Positions 44,852-53,625 of a DNA stretch of 64,000 bases are shown piece after piece; position 1 is the first letter of the stretch, and every line of letters starts with the position of its first letter. The stretch is taken from positions 117,110-181,109 of the forward strand of contig NZ_JAIXHL010000008.1 in assembly GCF_030145815.1 (NCBI RefSeq), written 5' to 3'. The notes beneath the pieces were generated by a model. The model made no database searches. It was not told where the DNA came from and saw only the letters and a program-made list of their open reading frames with translations. This DNA comes from Sphingomonas sp. (GTDB lineage Bacteria > Pseudomonadota > Alphaproteobacteria > Sphingomonadales > Sphingomonadaceae). Position numbers and translations under genes: made by a program.

Positions 44852-45637
44852 TTACCTCCCAAATTCGATGCAGTGACGAACGAATGTTTCGAGCAAGAAC
44901 GAATGCGTCGTCGGTGCCCCTGCACGAAGACGCAGCACGTCGCGCCCAGCGTGCATCACGTCACGCCAAGTCGCGCGCAGCACTCCCTGCTCGCTAGGAT
45001 AAAAAGGTGCCAGGAACACCACCGCCGCCTTTTTGCCACCGCGCTGCTTGCCCCAGCGTTGCACCGAGCCAACGTAGCGACGCAGCTGCTCCGGCCCTTC
45101 GGCGGCGTCGATCTTCACCTCGATGCCAAGCACGAAGCTCGGCCCCTCGATGGTGATATCAACCCGCTCGCTTACCGCTCCAACCGGGCAATGCTCGGTC
45201 CGCACCGAATAGCTGGCGGCCAGTTCTTCGCTAGTGGGCAGCAAGCCGGCGGGGTCATTGATCCGGCGGCAGAATGCCTCCAGAAACGCACGGCCCAGCG
45301 CACCGCACTGCTGAGGCGACCACAGCGTCGCCAAGACCGCCGAGTTGCGCACTTCCTTCCGCCCGACGCCCGCGACGCCCCACGGGTTGATCATCGTGCC
45401 GCTGGCCCGCAGTTGCTCCAGTGGAGGCTGCGCTGCCGTCAGAAAACTGCCCAGCCTCGCCGGATCGAGTTTCGGACGTGCAACCACGATTGGGGGCGGG
45501 GGGCGATGCTGCCGATAGGCCGACAGGAATGCGTCCATCCGCTTGACCTGCGCGCGTTCGGGCGCGTGCGAACGCCAAGCTGAAAGGAAGCCTCGCAGAC
45601 GCTCGGTGCGGTTCCGGGTCGAAAGTTCACCGCTCAT
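44852..45637 (-). CDS. PD-(D/E)XK nuclease family protein
   Basis: 261 aa. The nuclease core is ERVDITIEGPSFVLGIEVKI: Asp, then a Glu-x-Lys after a hydrophobic strand, followed by GPEQLRRYVGSVQRWG. Ahead of it, NPWGVAGVGRKEVRNSAVLA is the conserved N-terminal pattern seen in PDDEXK_4-like proteins of defence islands. The stop of the upstream metallopeptidase gene overlaps its ATG (ATGA), so expression is coupled. Confidence 0.82.
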   Translation of the reverse strand: MSGELSTRNRTERLRGFLSAWRSHAPERAQVKRMDAFLSAYRQHRPPPPIVVARPKLDPARLGSFLTAAQPPLEQLRASGTMINPWGVAGVGRKEVRNSAVLATLWSPQQCGALGRAFLEAFCRRINDPAGLLPTSEELAASYSVRTEHCPVGAVSERVDITIEGPSFVLGIEVKIDAAEGPEQLRRYVGSVQRWGKQRGGKKAAVVFLAPFYPSEQGVLRATWRDVMHAGRDVLRLRAGAPTTHSFLLETFVRHCIEFGR

Positions 45638-46665
45638 ACGATCAAGTCCTCGAACACATGCAGCTCTTCGACCGCCTCAGGTCGCGACACTAGAAACCCG
45701 GCTAATGGCACGCGCTCGTATGCGATCGGATTTTCGGTCAGCAGGTCCATTGCGAAAACCCAGGCCGGCCGGCGCAGATGATGCACACTCTCTACCCAGC
45801 CGCGCTCCTCCGCCTCGCACGCGAGTCGCGCCATCCATTCCTCCGCCTCGTCGGCTGGTAGCGCCTCGAGCATGTGGGTCAGTCGTCCAGCTAGCCGTGC
45901 CAGATAGTCGCGGCGGTCCTCCAGCGGATCGGCCTCATCTCCCCCGGCCGGCCCGAACATCCCTTCCGGCATCGGCGGCAGCCCGGCCTCGCGCGCGATG
46001 CGCTGGGCGGCGTAGTGGACCCTTGCCGCCGACACGCCCTGACCTGTCGGGCGCTCTGCGTGCATTAGGTCCAGCCGCTCTTGCACACCATGCGGCGCGC
46101 CGGGGTCGAGCCCAGCATGCACGCCGATCAGCGCGGCAACCATCTCCGCCTCGACTTCCGCAACGCTGCTCGCGATCGGGCGCGCCTCTACCCAGTCGCC
46201 GGGCGCGTGCGATGGGCCGAGATGGCCGCAATAGATATGCCCTAGCTCGTGCGCGAGCGTCACGAAGCGCTCGGCCGCTGAGCCGCGGTCATTGGCGACG
46301 ATGCGCCACGCGATGCCGTCGTCGCGCGGGCCGATGAAGTCGGCCTCCACGAAATGCAGGTCGCCGTGAAAGCCGATGCCGATGTCACAGTCGCCGCGCA
46401 CGCACATGCCGGCGGTCTCGCTCGCCAGCGGATGCCAGCGCAGTTCCATCCGGTCCGCGCGCGCCGGATGCGCGATCACCGCGCTCAGCCGGTCGAGCAG
46501 GGCGGGGTCGAGCGCGCCCGTCACCTTGAACGCGCGGGGAATCATCACTTCGGCAAAGAGCGGATTGTCGGGATCGCAGAATTCAAGCTCGTCCCACGCC
46601 TTGACCCTCGGCGTCGCCTGAGGCGGCGGAGCCGCGCGGCCGAACAGGCGCTTGAGCAAGCTCAC
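45634..46665 (-). CDS. ImmA/IrrE-type (M78) metallopeptidase-like protein
   Basis: 343 aa. ERFVTLAHELGHIYCGHLGP contains the zinc-binding HExxH helix, and a downstream acidic stretch (VAEVEAEMVAALIGVHAG) supplies the third ligand position, as in M78 peptidases. Such enzymes cleave repressors (ImmA/IrrE) or serve as sensors in defence and toxin systems. The C-terminal half is a separate helical domain. It lies between an unknown gene (19-base gap) and the PD-(D/E)XK gene (four-base overlap). Confidence 0.82.
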   Translation of the reverse strand: MSLLKRLFGRAAPPPQATPRVKAWDELEFCDPDNPLFAEVMIPRAFKVTGALDPALLDRLSAVIAHPARADRMELRWHPLASETAGMCVRGDCDIGIGFHGDLHFVEADFIGPRDDGIAWRIVANDRGSAAERFVTLAHELGHIYCGHLGPSHAPGDWVEARPIASSVAEVEAEMVAALIGVHAGLDPGAPHGVQERLDLMHAERPTGQGVSAARVHYAAQRIAREAGLPPMPEGMFGPAGGDEADPLEDRRDYLARLAGRLTHMLEALPADEAEEWMARLACEAEERGWVESVHHLRRPAWVFAMDLLTENPIAYERVPLAGFLVSRPEAVEELHVFEDLIV

Positions 46666-46684
46666 CGCTGTCCCTCCATCGCTA

Positions 46685-47509
46685 TCATGGCTGTGGCACC
46701 TCGCGCCCGTCGCGATAATCGCCGACGACCCAGATCACGCTTTGTATATCGATCATGTCGCGGGGCTGCAGGTCGGCAAAGGCGGCGCGGATGCCCCCCG
46801 CCATGTCGAGCAGGCTGGCATAGACCGGCAGGCTCAGGCCGGCTGCATAGTCCTGCGCCAGCGGGTGCATTACACGCGACGCAAAGTCCTTGGTCACTTC
46901 CGGCTTTAGGAAGATGTGCGTGTCCGGCCGCCACAGGAACGGCAGATAGGTCGCCACCGTCCACTTGGCGTTGTCGTGCGGGAGCAGCAGCCGCTCCATC
47001 GCCGCCAGCGCCGATTTGGCCTCCACCCCCAGCCCATCGCTTAACGCGAAGCGGGCAGCGGCTTGCACGAAGCGATCCGCATCCGCCCCCCGCAACAGCT
47101 TTTGCAGGCGCGTCTTCTCGACTGGATATCGCAGGCTCGTCGCGCGATACGCCGCCAGCACCGCCTCGCCATGCCCCGATCCGGTCGCCGCGGCTTCGAC
47201 CGGCGTGGTCGCATCAAGCCTGGCCTTGGCCTTCAGCTTGTAATCGCGCTCGTCCTTCAGATAGGAGGACGATTGAAAGCCGCCGGCGAACCAGTGCAGA
47301 AAGCGCGATCGCGCGCCCGCATGACCAAACCAGTTGACGCCGCCGCGCGACAGTTCGGCTTGCAGCGTCGACCACACCGCGTCCGCATCCCGCCCGCGCG
47401 TCTGGAAGCTGGTCTTGCCTCCCTCGATCACCAGGCCGACAAACTCCTTGTCGGTCTGCACCAGCCGCAGCTTGGCCTTGCCGTGGCTTCCCTCGCGGAC
47501 CGTCTTCAT
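46685..47509 (-). CDS. Hypothetical protein, 274 aa, first gene of the putative defence operon
   Basis: Start at 47509 chosen over an ATG 29 codons upstream because the region before it is short and AGAGGG precedes it. Sequence pieces: FVGLVIEGGKTSFQTRGRDA, GGVNWFGHAGARSRFLHWFA, HDNAKWTVATYLPFLWRPDT followed by HIFLKPEVTKDFASRV, DIQSVIWVVGDYRDG at the end. It looks like a conserved single-copy protein with no visible catalytic motif. Function unknown. Confidence 0.7.
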   Translation of the reverse strand: MKTVREGSHGKAKLRLVQTDKEFVGLVIEGGKTSFQTRGRDADAVWSTLQAELSRGGVNWFGHAGARSRFLHWFAGGFQSSSYLKDERDYKLKAKARLDATTPVEAAATGSGHGEAVLAAYRATSLRYPVEKTRLQKLLRGADADRFVQAAARFALSDGLGVEAKSALAAMERLLLPHDNAKWTVATYLPFLWRPDTHIFLKPEVTKDFASRVMHPLAQDYAAGLSLPVYASLLDMAGGIRAAFADLQPRDMIDIQSVIWVVGDYRDGREVPQP

Positions 47510-47628
47510 ACCTAACCCTCTATCAGTTGGCTGCTGAATCCAACTACGCCTGACCAGCAAGCCCTGTCGCTTCCATGCGAAAGCGTCCGTCGTCAATCGA
47601 GCGAGCGGGGCGCAAGAATGCGTAAAGC

Positions 47629-48210
47629 CTAAAGATCTTGGCGGAATAGACGCGACATTGGCGGCGCGCTACTCAGCTTCAATATAGTCCATGGCGCCGT
47701 CTTGAGCTTTTCGGGCGGGGCCGTTGTTGTCGTGATGATGTATTGGAACTGCGGACCCATCGTTCGATGCTCGAGCCACAGCATCAAATCAAAGATTCGA
47801 TGGTAGATCGCCAGACCAAGGTCGGCCTCACGAGGGCTATCATGCAGCCAGAAGCCAGGAAGCTCCGTCTTCCCCTCCATCGTCAACAGCAAGGCCGCCA
47901 AGTCGAACGCAACCACCTTCAGCGAATCGACAGCGGCAGTCGTCAAATCGCCGTGCAGCGCAATGAGCGGCTGAATGCCGCTCTCATTGAGTTGAACGCT
48001 GCCTTCCGCCCCCTCCGGAACAAGAAAACTTATGGTAACGCCGAACAATGCGGAAAGTCGCGCGACGACATCCTGCGCATGCCGGCGGATCGCCGTCGCC
48101 GAGTTGCGCTCGCTAGCATCGGCAGCGGTTTCGCGCTGAATCTCCGCTTCATGCTTGGCAATTTCAACGAGGTATGGGGCGCAACGCGCCTCTCGTGCCG
48201 CTATTGCATC
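47629..48210 (-). pseudogene. C-terminal stump of an SMC/Rad50-like ATPase
   Basis: The minus-strand frame ending at 47629 reads as an ATPase C-lobe: a coiled-coil stretch (PYLVEIAKHEAEIQRETAAD), then DSLKVVAFDLAALLLTMEGK, FWLHDSPREADLGLAIYH and FQYIITTTTAPPEKL, ending LFRQDL. HDSPREAD is in the place of the Walker B/D-loop of ABC-type SMC-like proteins in defence systems. Walker A and most of the coiled coil are missing: upstream of about 48.21 kb the coding sense switches to the plus strand. The gene was cut by recombination. Confidence 0.62.
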
Positions 48211-48213
48211 TTC

Positions 48214-48621
48214 GCCTCGCTTCACGACCTGTCGGCTTCTGCCGCAGCCCCGGCGAACACCGAGGTTTATCGCGAGCTCGTCGGCATCGAGGCGCGATCG
48301 ACCTTTCCATTCCAGCCGACACGCTGGCTCGCCGACATCGCACCGCATCTGTTGAGCGGCGGGCTCCGCGCGGACGTCGAACGCGCCAAGGCCGACCAGC
48401 TCGAGCGCCGGCATCTCGAGGCCTCGATGCCGGCAGGCCTAAGATACGTCAAAGGCTGGCCTCCGCGGATGCCCACCCTCGCCGAGGCCGAGGACATCGC
48501 CGCGGCACGCCGGCCCATCCTGGCGCGCCACAGGCTCGAGAACCGCTATCCGACAGGATCAGCCGTCCAGGCGCGCTTTGCAGAGCTGAGGGTCGCGGCC
48601 GGGTGGCAGAAGTCGGCGTGA
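48214..48621 (+). pseudogene. 3' stump of an unknown plus-strand gene
   Basis: About 135 codons reading SASAAAPANTEVYRELVGIE, FPFQPTRWLADIAPHLLSGG, DVERAKADQLERRHLEASMP, ending VAAGWQKSA. No start codon exists near the point where it becomes protein-like, and it abuts the ATPase stump at about 48.21 kb. Its TGA overlaps the GTG of the next gene, so it once headed the operon of the second backbone. Family unknown. Confidence 0.55.
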
Positions 48622-48941
48622 CGACGATCGATGCCGCCGTCGGCTCCTTCCGGATCGTCGCCCGCATCGAGGACCCGCCGCCCCTCGGCTGGCGCTTCTG
48701 GATGCTCGCCGGCTTTCCGGGCGATCCACTGGATCCGAGCCCCTATGGCGGCTCGCGCTGCCTCGCGCTCACCGTCGTCGATGTCGACGGCAGCGACCGC
48801 TGGCTCTGTGCGATGGAGCTCGACCACAGCTTCCGCCTGCTGTGTGCTCACGATCTCTTCCCCTGCCCGAGCCAGGCGGGCGCGGACGCCTTCGCGAACG
48901 CGATCATCGCCCGCCACGCCCGCCAGCGCGCGCTCCTCTGA
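48618..48941 (+). CDS. Hypothetical protein, 107 aa
   Basis: Starts at a GTG overlapping the previous stop (GTGA). The protein is a single compact alpha/beta domain (GSFRIVARIEDPPPLGWRFW, CLALTVVDVDGSDRWLCAME, CPSQAGADAFANAIIARHAR). No family is recognised. It is followed after 17 bases by the Mom-like gene. Confidence 0.6.
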   Translation: MTTIDAAVGSFRIVARIEDPPPLGWRFWMLAGFPGDPLDPSPYGGSRCLALTVVDVDGSDRWLCAMELDHSFRLLCAHDLFPCPSQAGADAFANAIIARHARQRALL

Positions 48942-48958
48942 CCGACGGACCACGACCC

Positions 48959-49783
48959 ATGCAGACCGACCGCAGCCAGCGCTGGCGCGAACGGCGCGCT
49001 CTGTGGGCGCGCGATCTCACGCTGATCGATCCCGGCGCCTACAGCGTCGATGTCATCGATCACGCGGACGCGCGCGCCTTCATCGCGCAGCACCATTATC
49101 TGCCTCGGTATCCGGCCGCGCAGCTTGCGGTGGGGCTGTTCGCGCGCAAGGGCGCGCTCGAAGGCGTCGCCGTTTTCGCCGTACCGACCACCGCGGCCGT
49201 CATCTCGCGCCACACCGGGTTTGACGATCCTCGCCGCGGCTGCGTCCTCGCGCGCCTCATTCTGACCGACGCCGTGCCCCAGAACGGCGAGAGCTTCTTT
49301 GTCGCGCGGGCCTTTCGCCACCTGCGCCGGGAACGGCCTGGGATCGAGGCGGTGGTATCCTACAGCGATCCAGGGGCGGGCCATATCGGCCGCGTCTATT
49401 GCGCGCTCTCGGCCGCGCACCGCGCGGTCACGAAGCCGCGATCGGTCCTTCGGGTCGGCAACATCACGATCTCGGGGCGCACGCTGTCCAAGATCCGCCT
49501 GGGCGAGCAGGGCCATGCCGGCGCAATCGATCAGCTCGTCTCACTGGGGGTCCCGAGGCCGCGCATCGGCGAGGAACCGCGAAGCTGGCTGTGGCGGCTC
49601 CAGCGCGAGCGCCATCTCGTCACGCATCAGCAGGCTGGGCTGTTCGCCTATTGCTTTGAGCTGACGCGCGAGGCCCGCCGCCGCGGCCGCACCCTTCCGC
49701 GCCTGCCGTATCCCAAGGCCCTTCCGTCGCGCAACGCGCTGCTTCCGCTCATTTGGCCTGATCAGGAGACCCTCGATGGCTGA
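48959..49783 (+). CDS. Mom-like GNAT-fold protein
   Basis: 274 aa. HADARAFIAQHHYLPRYPAA followed by QLAVGLFARKGALEGVAVFA is the start of a GNAT-like domain, and GCVLARLILTDAVPQNGESFFV, RERPGIEAVVSYSDPGAGHI follow the pattern of the Mu Mom family, which modifies adenine bases in DNA. The second half is basic and may bind DNA. Similarity is from pattern reading only; an uncharacterised GNAT is the alternative. It overlaps the next gene by eight bases. Confidence 0.6.
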   Translation: MQTDRSQRWRERRALWARDLTLIDPGAYSVDVIDHADARAFIAQHHYLPRYPAAQLAVGLFARKGALEGVAVFAVPTTAAVISRHTGFDDPRRGCVLARLILTDAVPQNGESFFVARAFRHLRRERPGIEAVVSYSDPGAGHIGRVYCALSAAHRAVTKPRSVLRVGNITISGRTLSKIRLGEQGHAGAIDQLVSLGVPRPRIGEEPRSWLWRLQRERHLVTHQQAGLFAYCFELTREARRRGRTLPRLPYPKALPSRNALLPLIWPDQETLDG

Positions 49784-50180
49784 CATCACGCAGCTGCCCG
49801 TCATGACCGCGGCCGATGCCGAAAGCATCGGCTTCGCCCGCTTCAACGACGTGCCGACGCTCCCGATCGACATCCCCGACGGCAACTTCACGATCAGCGC
49901 CAAGACCACCGACGGTCGTCGGATCACGTTCTTCTTCGGCGAATACAAGCGCGGCTCCCCGCCAAGCTTCGTCGACATCCAGTATCACGACAACGGGACA
50001 CGCATCGCCAACGCCAACGGCGGTACGTCACCGACCTTCGACATGCTGACGATCGGCCTTGGCGGCCGGAACGTCTTCGACAGCCGCCGCCTCGGACCCG
50101 ACGACAAGCCCTCGATCGCCGTGATCCTGATGGGCGAACCGAGCGTCCCGGCACCCCGGCACGACACGGCCGCTGGATAA
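49776..50180 (+). CDS. Hypothetical protein, 134 aa
   Basis: The ATG follows GGAGACCC. The protein has a beta-rich core (PDGNFTISAKTTDGRRITFF, DIQYHDNGTRIANANGGTSP). No motif recognised. It lies between the Mom-like and PP-loop genes and overlaps the former by eight bases. Confidence 0.6.
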   Translation: MADITQLPVMTAADAESIGFARFNDVPTLPIDIPDGNFTISAKTTDGRRITFFFGEYKRGSPPSFVDIQYHDNGTRIANANGGTSPTFDMLTIGLGGRNVFDSRRLGPDDKPSIAVILMGEPSVPAPRHDTAAG

Positions 50181-50308
50181 CCGGCGAGACCCGCTTTCGA
50201 GAGGCGGTCCGAAGACACCCGCCTCTCCGGCGCTGTCGCATCGGACAAGCGAGGGGAGGGGGGCCTTGAGTTTGGCGGCATTCAGCCGCGTTCAAGCCCG
50301 AGGCCCCT

Positions 50309-51259
50309 ATGATCACCTCTGCCACGCCGAGGCCGGTCGACACCATCATGGTGTGCGCGCCGCCACCGGTCGTCCTCGCCTATGGCATCGGCGTCGACTC
50401 CACGGCCCTGCTCGTCGAACTCGAATCGCGGGGCGAGCCGCCGGACCTGGTTCTCACCGCCGATCCCGGCGCCGAGAAGCCTGATACCTACGAATACCAG
50501 AAGCTGGTCGCGGCGTGGATGGCCGCGCGTCGCATCCCCTATGAGGTGGTCCGCTACGTGCCGCAGCGCTTCAAGCATTGGCCACCCTATTACTCGATCC
50601 TGGCCAACGTGCTCACCAATGCGACGCTCCCCAGCATCAGCCTTGGCCGGCATAGCTGCTCTCTCAAATGGAAGGTCGCGCCGCAGGACGCCTACCTCAA
50701 GCAATGGGCGCCGGCCCAGGCCGCGTGGCAGCTAGGCCAGAAGGTCGTTCGGCTGATCGGCTACGATGCCTCGCCTGCCGACACCCGTCGCTACGCGCAT
50801 GCGTCCGCGTTGAACGATCCGCTGTTCGAGTGCCGCTATCCGCTGCGCGAGTGGAACTGGAACCGCGACCGGTGCGCCGCGCGTATCGAGCAGGCCGGTC
50901 TTCCGATCCCTCCGAAATCGAGCTGCTTCTTCTGCGGGGCCATCCAGCCGGACGAAGTCCGGGCGCTGCCAACCTGGTGCCTCAGGCTGATCGTGCTCAT
51001 CGAGGCGCGCGCGGAACCTCGGCTGCGCACCGTCGAGGGGCTCTGGCGGCGTTCGACCAGGACGAAGCCCGGCAGGATCACCGACTTCATACGCGGCGAG
51101 CGGCTGCTCCCGGCCGCCGAGATCGAAGCCATTCGCCGCGATGCGCCCACTGATCTCATCCGGTTCCAGGATGCAGCGAGCATCGTGCCGCTTTCCGAGC
51201 GGCCGACGATGGAAGCCTGGATCGAGACCTTCAACGCTGGCCTGATGGAGGCTGCATGA
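50309..51259 (+). CDS. PP-loop ATP pyrophosphatase, PAPS reductase-like
   Basis: 316 aa. The PP-loop is VVLAYGIGVDSTALLVELES (SGGxDS variant with Gly-Ile-Gly), followed by LVLTADPGAEKPDTYEYQKL, typical of phosphoadenosine-phosphosulfate reductase-fold proteins. A CFFCGA pair near residue 210 could hold metal. Proteins of this type activate a base or sulfur compound and include DndC/DpdA-like DNA modification factors. Substrate unknown. It overlaps the next gene (ATGA). Confidence 0.72.
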   Translation: MITSATPRPVDTIMVCAPPPVVLAYGIGVDSTALLVELESRGEPPDLVLTADPGAEKPDTYEYQKLVAAWMAARRIPYEVVRYVPQRFKHWPPYYSILANVLTNATLPSISLGRHSCSLKWKVAPQDAYLKQWAPAQAAWQLGQKVVRLIGYDASPADTRRYAHASALNDPLFECRYPLREWNWNRDRCAARIEQAGLPIPPKSSCFFCGAIQPDEVRALPTWCLRLIVLIEARAEPRLRTVEGLWRRSTRTKPGRITDFIRGERLLPAAEIEAIRRDAPTDLIRFQDAASIVPLSERPTMEAWIETFNAGLMEAA

Positions 51260-51588
51260 CCGACCAGCTATCCCGCATCGCCGAACTCAACGACCGCTGC
51301 CGGCACGGCCTCGATCCGAATGCCCGCGTCGTCATCACTGCGGCTTGCCTCGCCGCCTTCGCCGGCGAGCTCTCCGCCCAGGCCGAGCTGCTCGCGGCGA
51401 TCCGAGATTACGCATTCACGCGCGACGATGGCCCGGAACGCTCTCGCGGGGAGTTCACCGTCCGTGGCCAGGCCGTCCGTTTCGCGATCGACTATTACGA
51501 CCGCGCGCTGGAATGGGGATCGGAGGACCCTGGCGATCCGCACGTCACCACGCGAGTCATGACGATCATGCTGCTCGAGGACGACTGA
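51256..51588 (+). CDS. DUF3768 domain protein
   Basis: 110 aa. The whole length fits the family: IAELNDRCRHGL, then IRDYAFTRDDGPERSRGEFT, VRFAIDYYDRALEWGSEDPG, DPHVTTRVMTIMLLEDD. DUF3768 proteins are frequent on alphaproteobacterial plasmids and conjugative islands; function unknown. ATGA overlap with the PP-loop gene. Confidence 0.78.
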   Translation: MTDQLSRIAELNDRCRHGLDPNARVVITAACLAAFAGELSAQAELLAAIRDYAFTRDDGPERSRGEFTVRGQAVRFAIDYYDRALEWGSEDPGDPHVTTRVMTIMLLEDD

Positions 51589-51718
51589 ACCTGGGGAAAG
51601 GGGGGGCGGGTCGGGGCCGTCGGCGCGTGAATGCAAGCGGACCCTACCCTGCGAATGACCTTGCGCCCCGCCGCAGACGCGCCTTTCCGCATCCATCGTC
51701 CATCCAAGGGAGAAGCCC

Positions 51719-51913
51719 ATGCGACGGATCGCCTCCGCCACGCCCGCTGACGGGCACGCCATCGCGGTAGCCTTTGAGCGGCTGCGCGAAGCCCGTACCT
51801 TGCTTCGGCAGGCCGGAGCGCGGCAGGCTGCGTCGGCCGCCGGCAAGGCGATCAGCAGCGCCGAAGGCGCGGCGCGCCATGTCCAGCATCGCATCCGGAG
51901 GACGATGGAATGA
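51719..51913 (+). CDS. Small hypothetical protein, 64 aa
   Basis: AGGGAGAAGCCC lies directly before the ATG, a good ribosome-binding site. The product is a single helix-rich peptide (MRRIASATPADGHAIAVAFE, then REARTLLRQAGARQAASAAG). No family recognised. It overlaps the next gene by four bases, which supports it as a real gene. Confidence 0.55.
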   Translation: MRRIASATPADGHAIAVAFERLREARTLLRQAGARQAASAAGKAISSAEGAARHVQHRIRRTME

Positions 51914-52239
51914 GCCGTCACGACCTTCAGCCCAAGCCGGACAGCCCAGACGTCGTCCGCGCGACGGTCGGATGGGACCGGCCGCTTCAGACCTTCTTCG
52001 CGCAAGTCTTCTTTCGCACCGAAGACGAGCCCGCAGAAGGCGAACCCCTCGTCTGGATCGGCACGGAGCCGGGCGAACTCCTCTCCGCCGAGGCCGCGAT
52101 CGCCTTGGTCGCGCCTCATGCCATCATTCCTCCCGACCTCCGCCGGCAGCTCACTGCCGACATGCAGTCGTCCATCGGCGTAGAGGATGGCAGCCAGCAA
52201 GTCGCCGCCAAGCGCTACCTGTTCGGCTCGACTCACTGA
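51910..52239 (+). CDS. Hypothetical protein, 109 aa
   Basis: ATGA overlap with the preceding small gene. Sequence includes VVRATVGWDRPLQTFFAQVF and PLVWIGTEPGELLSAEAAIA. No motif recognised; it is part of the accessory gene block shared by such elements. Confidence 0.6.
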   Translation: MSRHDLQPKPDSPDVVRATVGWDRPLQTFFAQVFFRTEDEPAEGEPLVWIGTEPGELLSAEAAIALVAPHAIIPPDLRRQLTADMQSSIGVEDGSQQVAAKRYLFGSTH

Positions 52240-52380
52240 CGCTGCAATCAGACATGTGCCGGCGCGGCCGAGCCGCTGCCGCCACGATCCTTTCCATGGC
52301 CCGATCATCACCGGTCGCCGCGATCACCGCGCGGTGGCCGAACGTGCGCGCTGCGCCGCGCCCAACCAGAGGAGACCATC

Positions 52381-52878
52381 ATGGCCGACCGGGTATCCGC
52401 CTCCATCATGATCGGCGGCGCGCTTGACGCTTCCGCCTTCGCAGAACTTGCCGAGCTCATTGCTGCCGAGCGCCTTGCCGTCGAGTGGGACGGCGATCCG
52501 TTCGAGCCGGAACATCGCATCGACGGCGAGCCACTTCGCCTGTTTGCGCACGAAGTCGCAGGCGGTCGCTTCGAGGAGATCGAGGACTGGTGCATTATGC
52601 ATCGCGTCCCCTTCGTACGCTGGTGCGGGGGCTATTCCGGGCAGTGGGGACCCGAGCGCGTCGTCGCCACCGGCGACGGCAAGGCGGTGTCCTACGCTGT
52701 CACCGAGGATGACGAGGTTGTCATCAGCCGCAGCGCCATCACGGCGGTTGGCTCGCTCGATGCGATCTTCGCTCATTTCGATACAGCCGAATTCGTCGTG
52801 CCGGCGCTCGTCGTTGCGGATGCCGGCGCCGCCGCTCCCGCGCTCCCCTCGACTGACGGAGCGCACCATGTCCAATAG
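52381..52878 (+). CDS. Hypothetical protein, 165 aa
   Basis: GGAGACCATC precedes the ATG. Sequence includes IMIGGALDASAFAELAELIA and HRIDGEPLRLFAHEVAGGRF, ending in an Ala-rich tail. No motif recognised. It overlaps the next gene by 11 bases. Confidence 0.62.
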   Translation: MADRVSASIMIGGALDASAFAELAELIAAERLAVEWDGDPFEPEHRIDGEPLRLFAHEVAGGRFEEIEDWCIMHRVPFVRWCGGYSGQWGPERVVATGDGKAVSYAVTEDDEVVISRSAITAVGSLDAIFAHFDTAEFVVPALVVADAGAAAPALPSTDGAHHVQ

Positions 52879-53566
52879 CTACACCAAGGCGGCCTTCGAC
52901 CTGACCGTCACCGTCGCCGAGGCCGACATGCTACGCCGGGTCATCGCCGCGGCGGAACTGATCGACGGCACCGAGGCCCGGAACGACGTTCGCGAGGCGC
53001 ATTATGCCAGCCTTGGCCGGGACTTCGCCGCCCTGTTCCCGCGCAGCGACGAGGACCCGTTCGCGGGACTGCTCGACCTCTTCGAGGATCCGCACTATCC
53101 CTATCTCGATTTCGATGTCGCGTTCAGCGAGGCCGACCAGCTCGGCCAGGTGCTCGTGACCTTCTCCGGCGAGCAGTTCGGAATCGATGTTGCGGCCAAG
53201 CTGATCCAACGTTGCGCGCGCTCGGCGCTGCCCTTCGGGTTCGAATGGGCGTCGGATTGCGACAGGCTGCGGATCGGGGAGTTCGGCGGCGGCTATGTCG
53301 TCATCACCGAACACGGCATCAGCTATGGCCACACGACCCAATTGCTCGACCGTGCAATTGCCCGCGCGCGCGACGAGGGCGCCGACGGATTCGTCCTCGC
53401 AATCCGCGATCCGCAGCACGGGCTCAGCTTCTGGAACGACGATGCAGGCTTTGACCGATTGTCGCGCGCGCGGGTCTTCAGCGAAGCCGAGGCCGCGAAC
53501 CATGACGTGCCGCTCGCGCAGGACCAGCCCGAATGGCTGGCGATGCCGGAGCCCCTGCGCCTTTGA
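52868..53566 (+). CDS. Hypothetical protein, 232 aa
   Basis: The start overlaps the preceding gene. The protein is acidic and helical (VTVAEADMLRRVIAAAELID, HYPYLDFDVAFSEADQLGQV), with a C-terminal RDPQHGLSFWNDDAGF. No recognised family. It belongs to the same run of unknown accessory genes. Confidence 0.62.
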   Translation: MSNSYTKAAFDLTVTVAEADMLRRVIAAAELIDGTEARNDVREAHYASLGRDFAALFPRSDEDPFAGLLDLFEDPHYPYLDFDVAFSEADQLGQVLVTFSGEQFGIDVAAKLIQRCARSALPFGFEWASDCDRLRIGEFGGGYVVITEHGISYGHTTQLLDRAIARARDEGADGFVLAIRDPQHGLSFWNDDAGFDRLSRARVFSEAEAANHDVPLAQDQPEWLAMPEPLRL

Positions 53567-53625
53567 TCCGAACGTCGCGATTGCGCGATCGACACAGACG
53601 TATAGCATCGTCGCTGGAGATGCTG

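Noticed and set aside
47743..48213. Upstream part of the plus-strand frame that ends at 48621
   Set aside because: Opposite to the ATPase stump and not protein-like; only the part after about 48214 looks coding.
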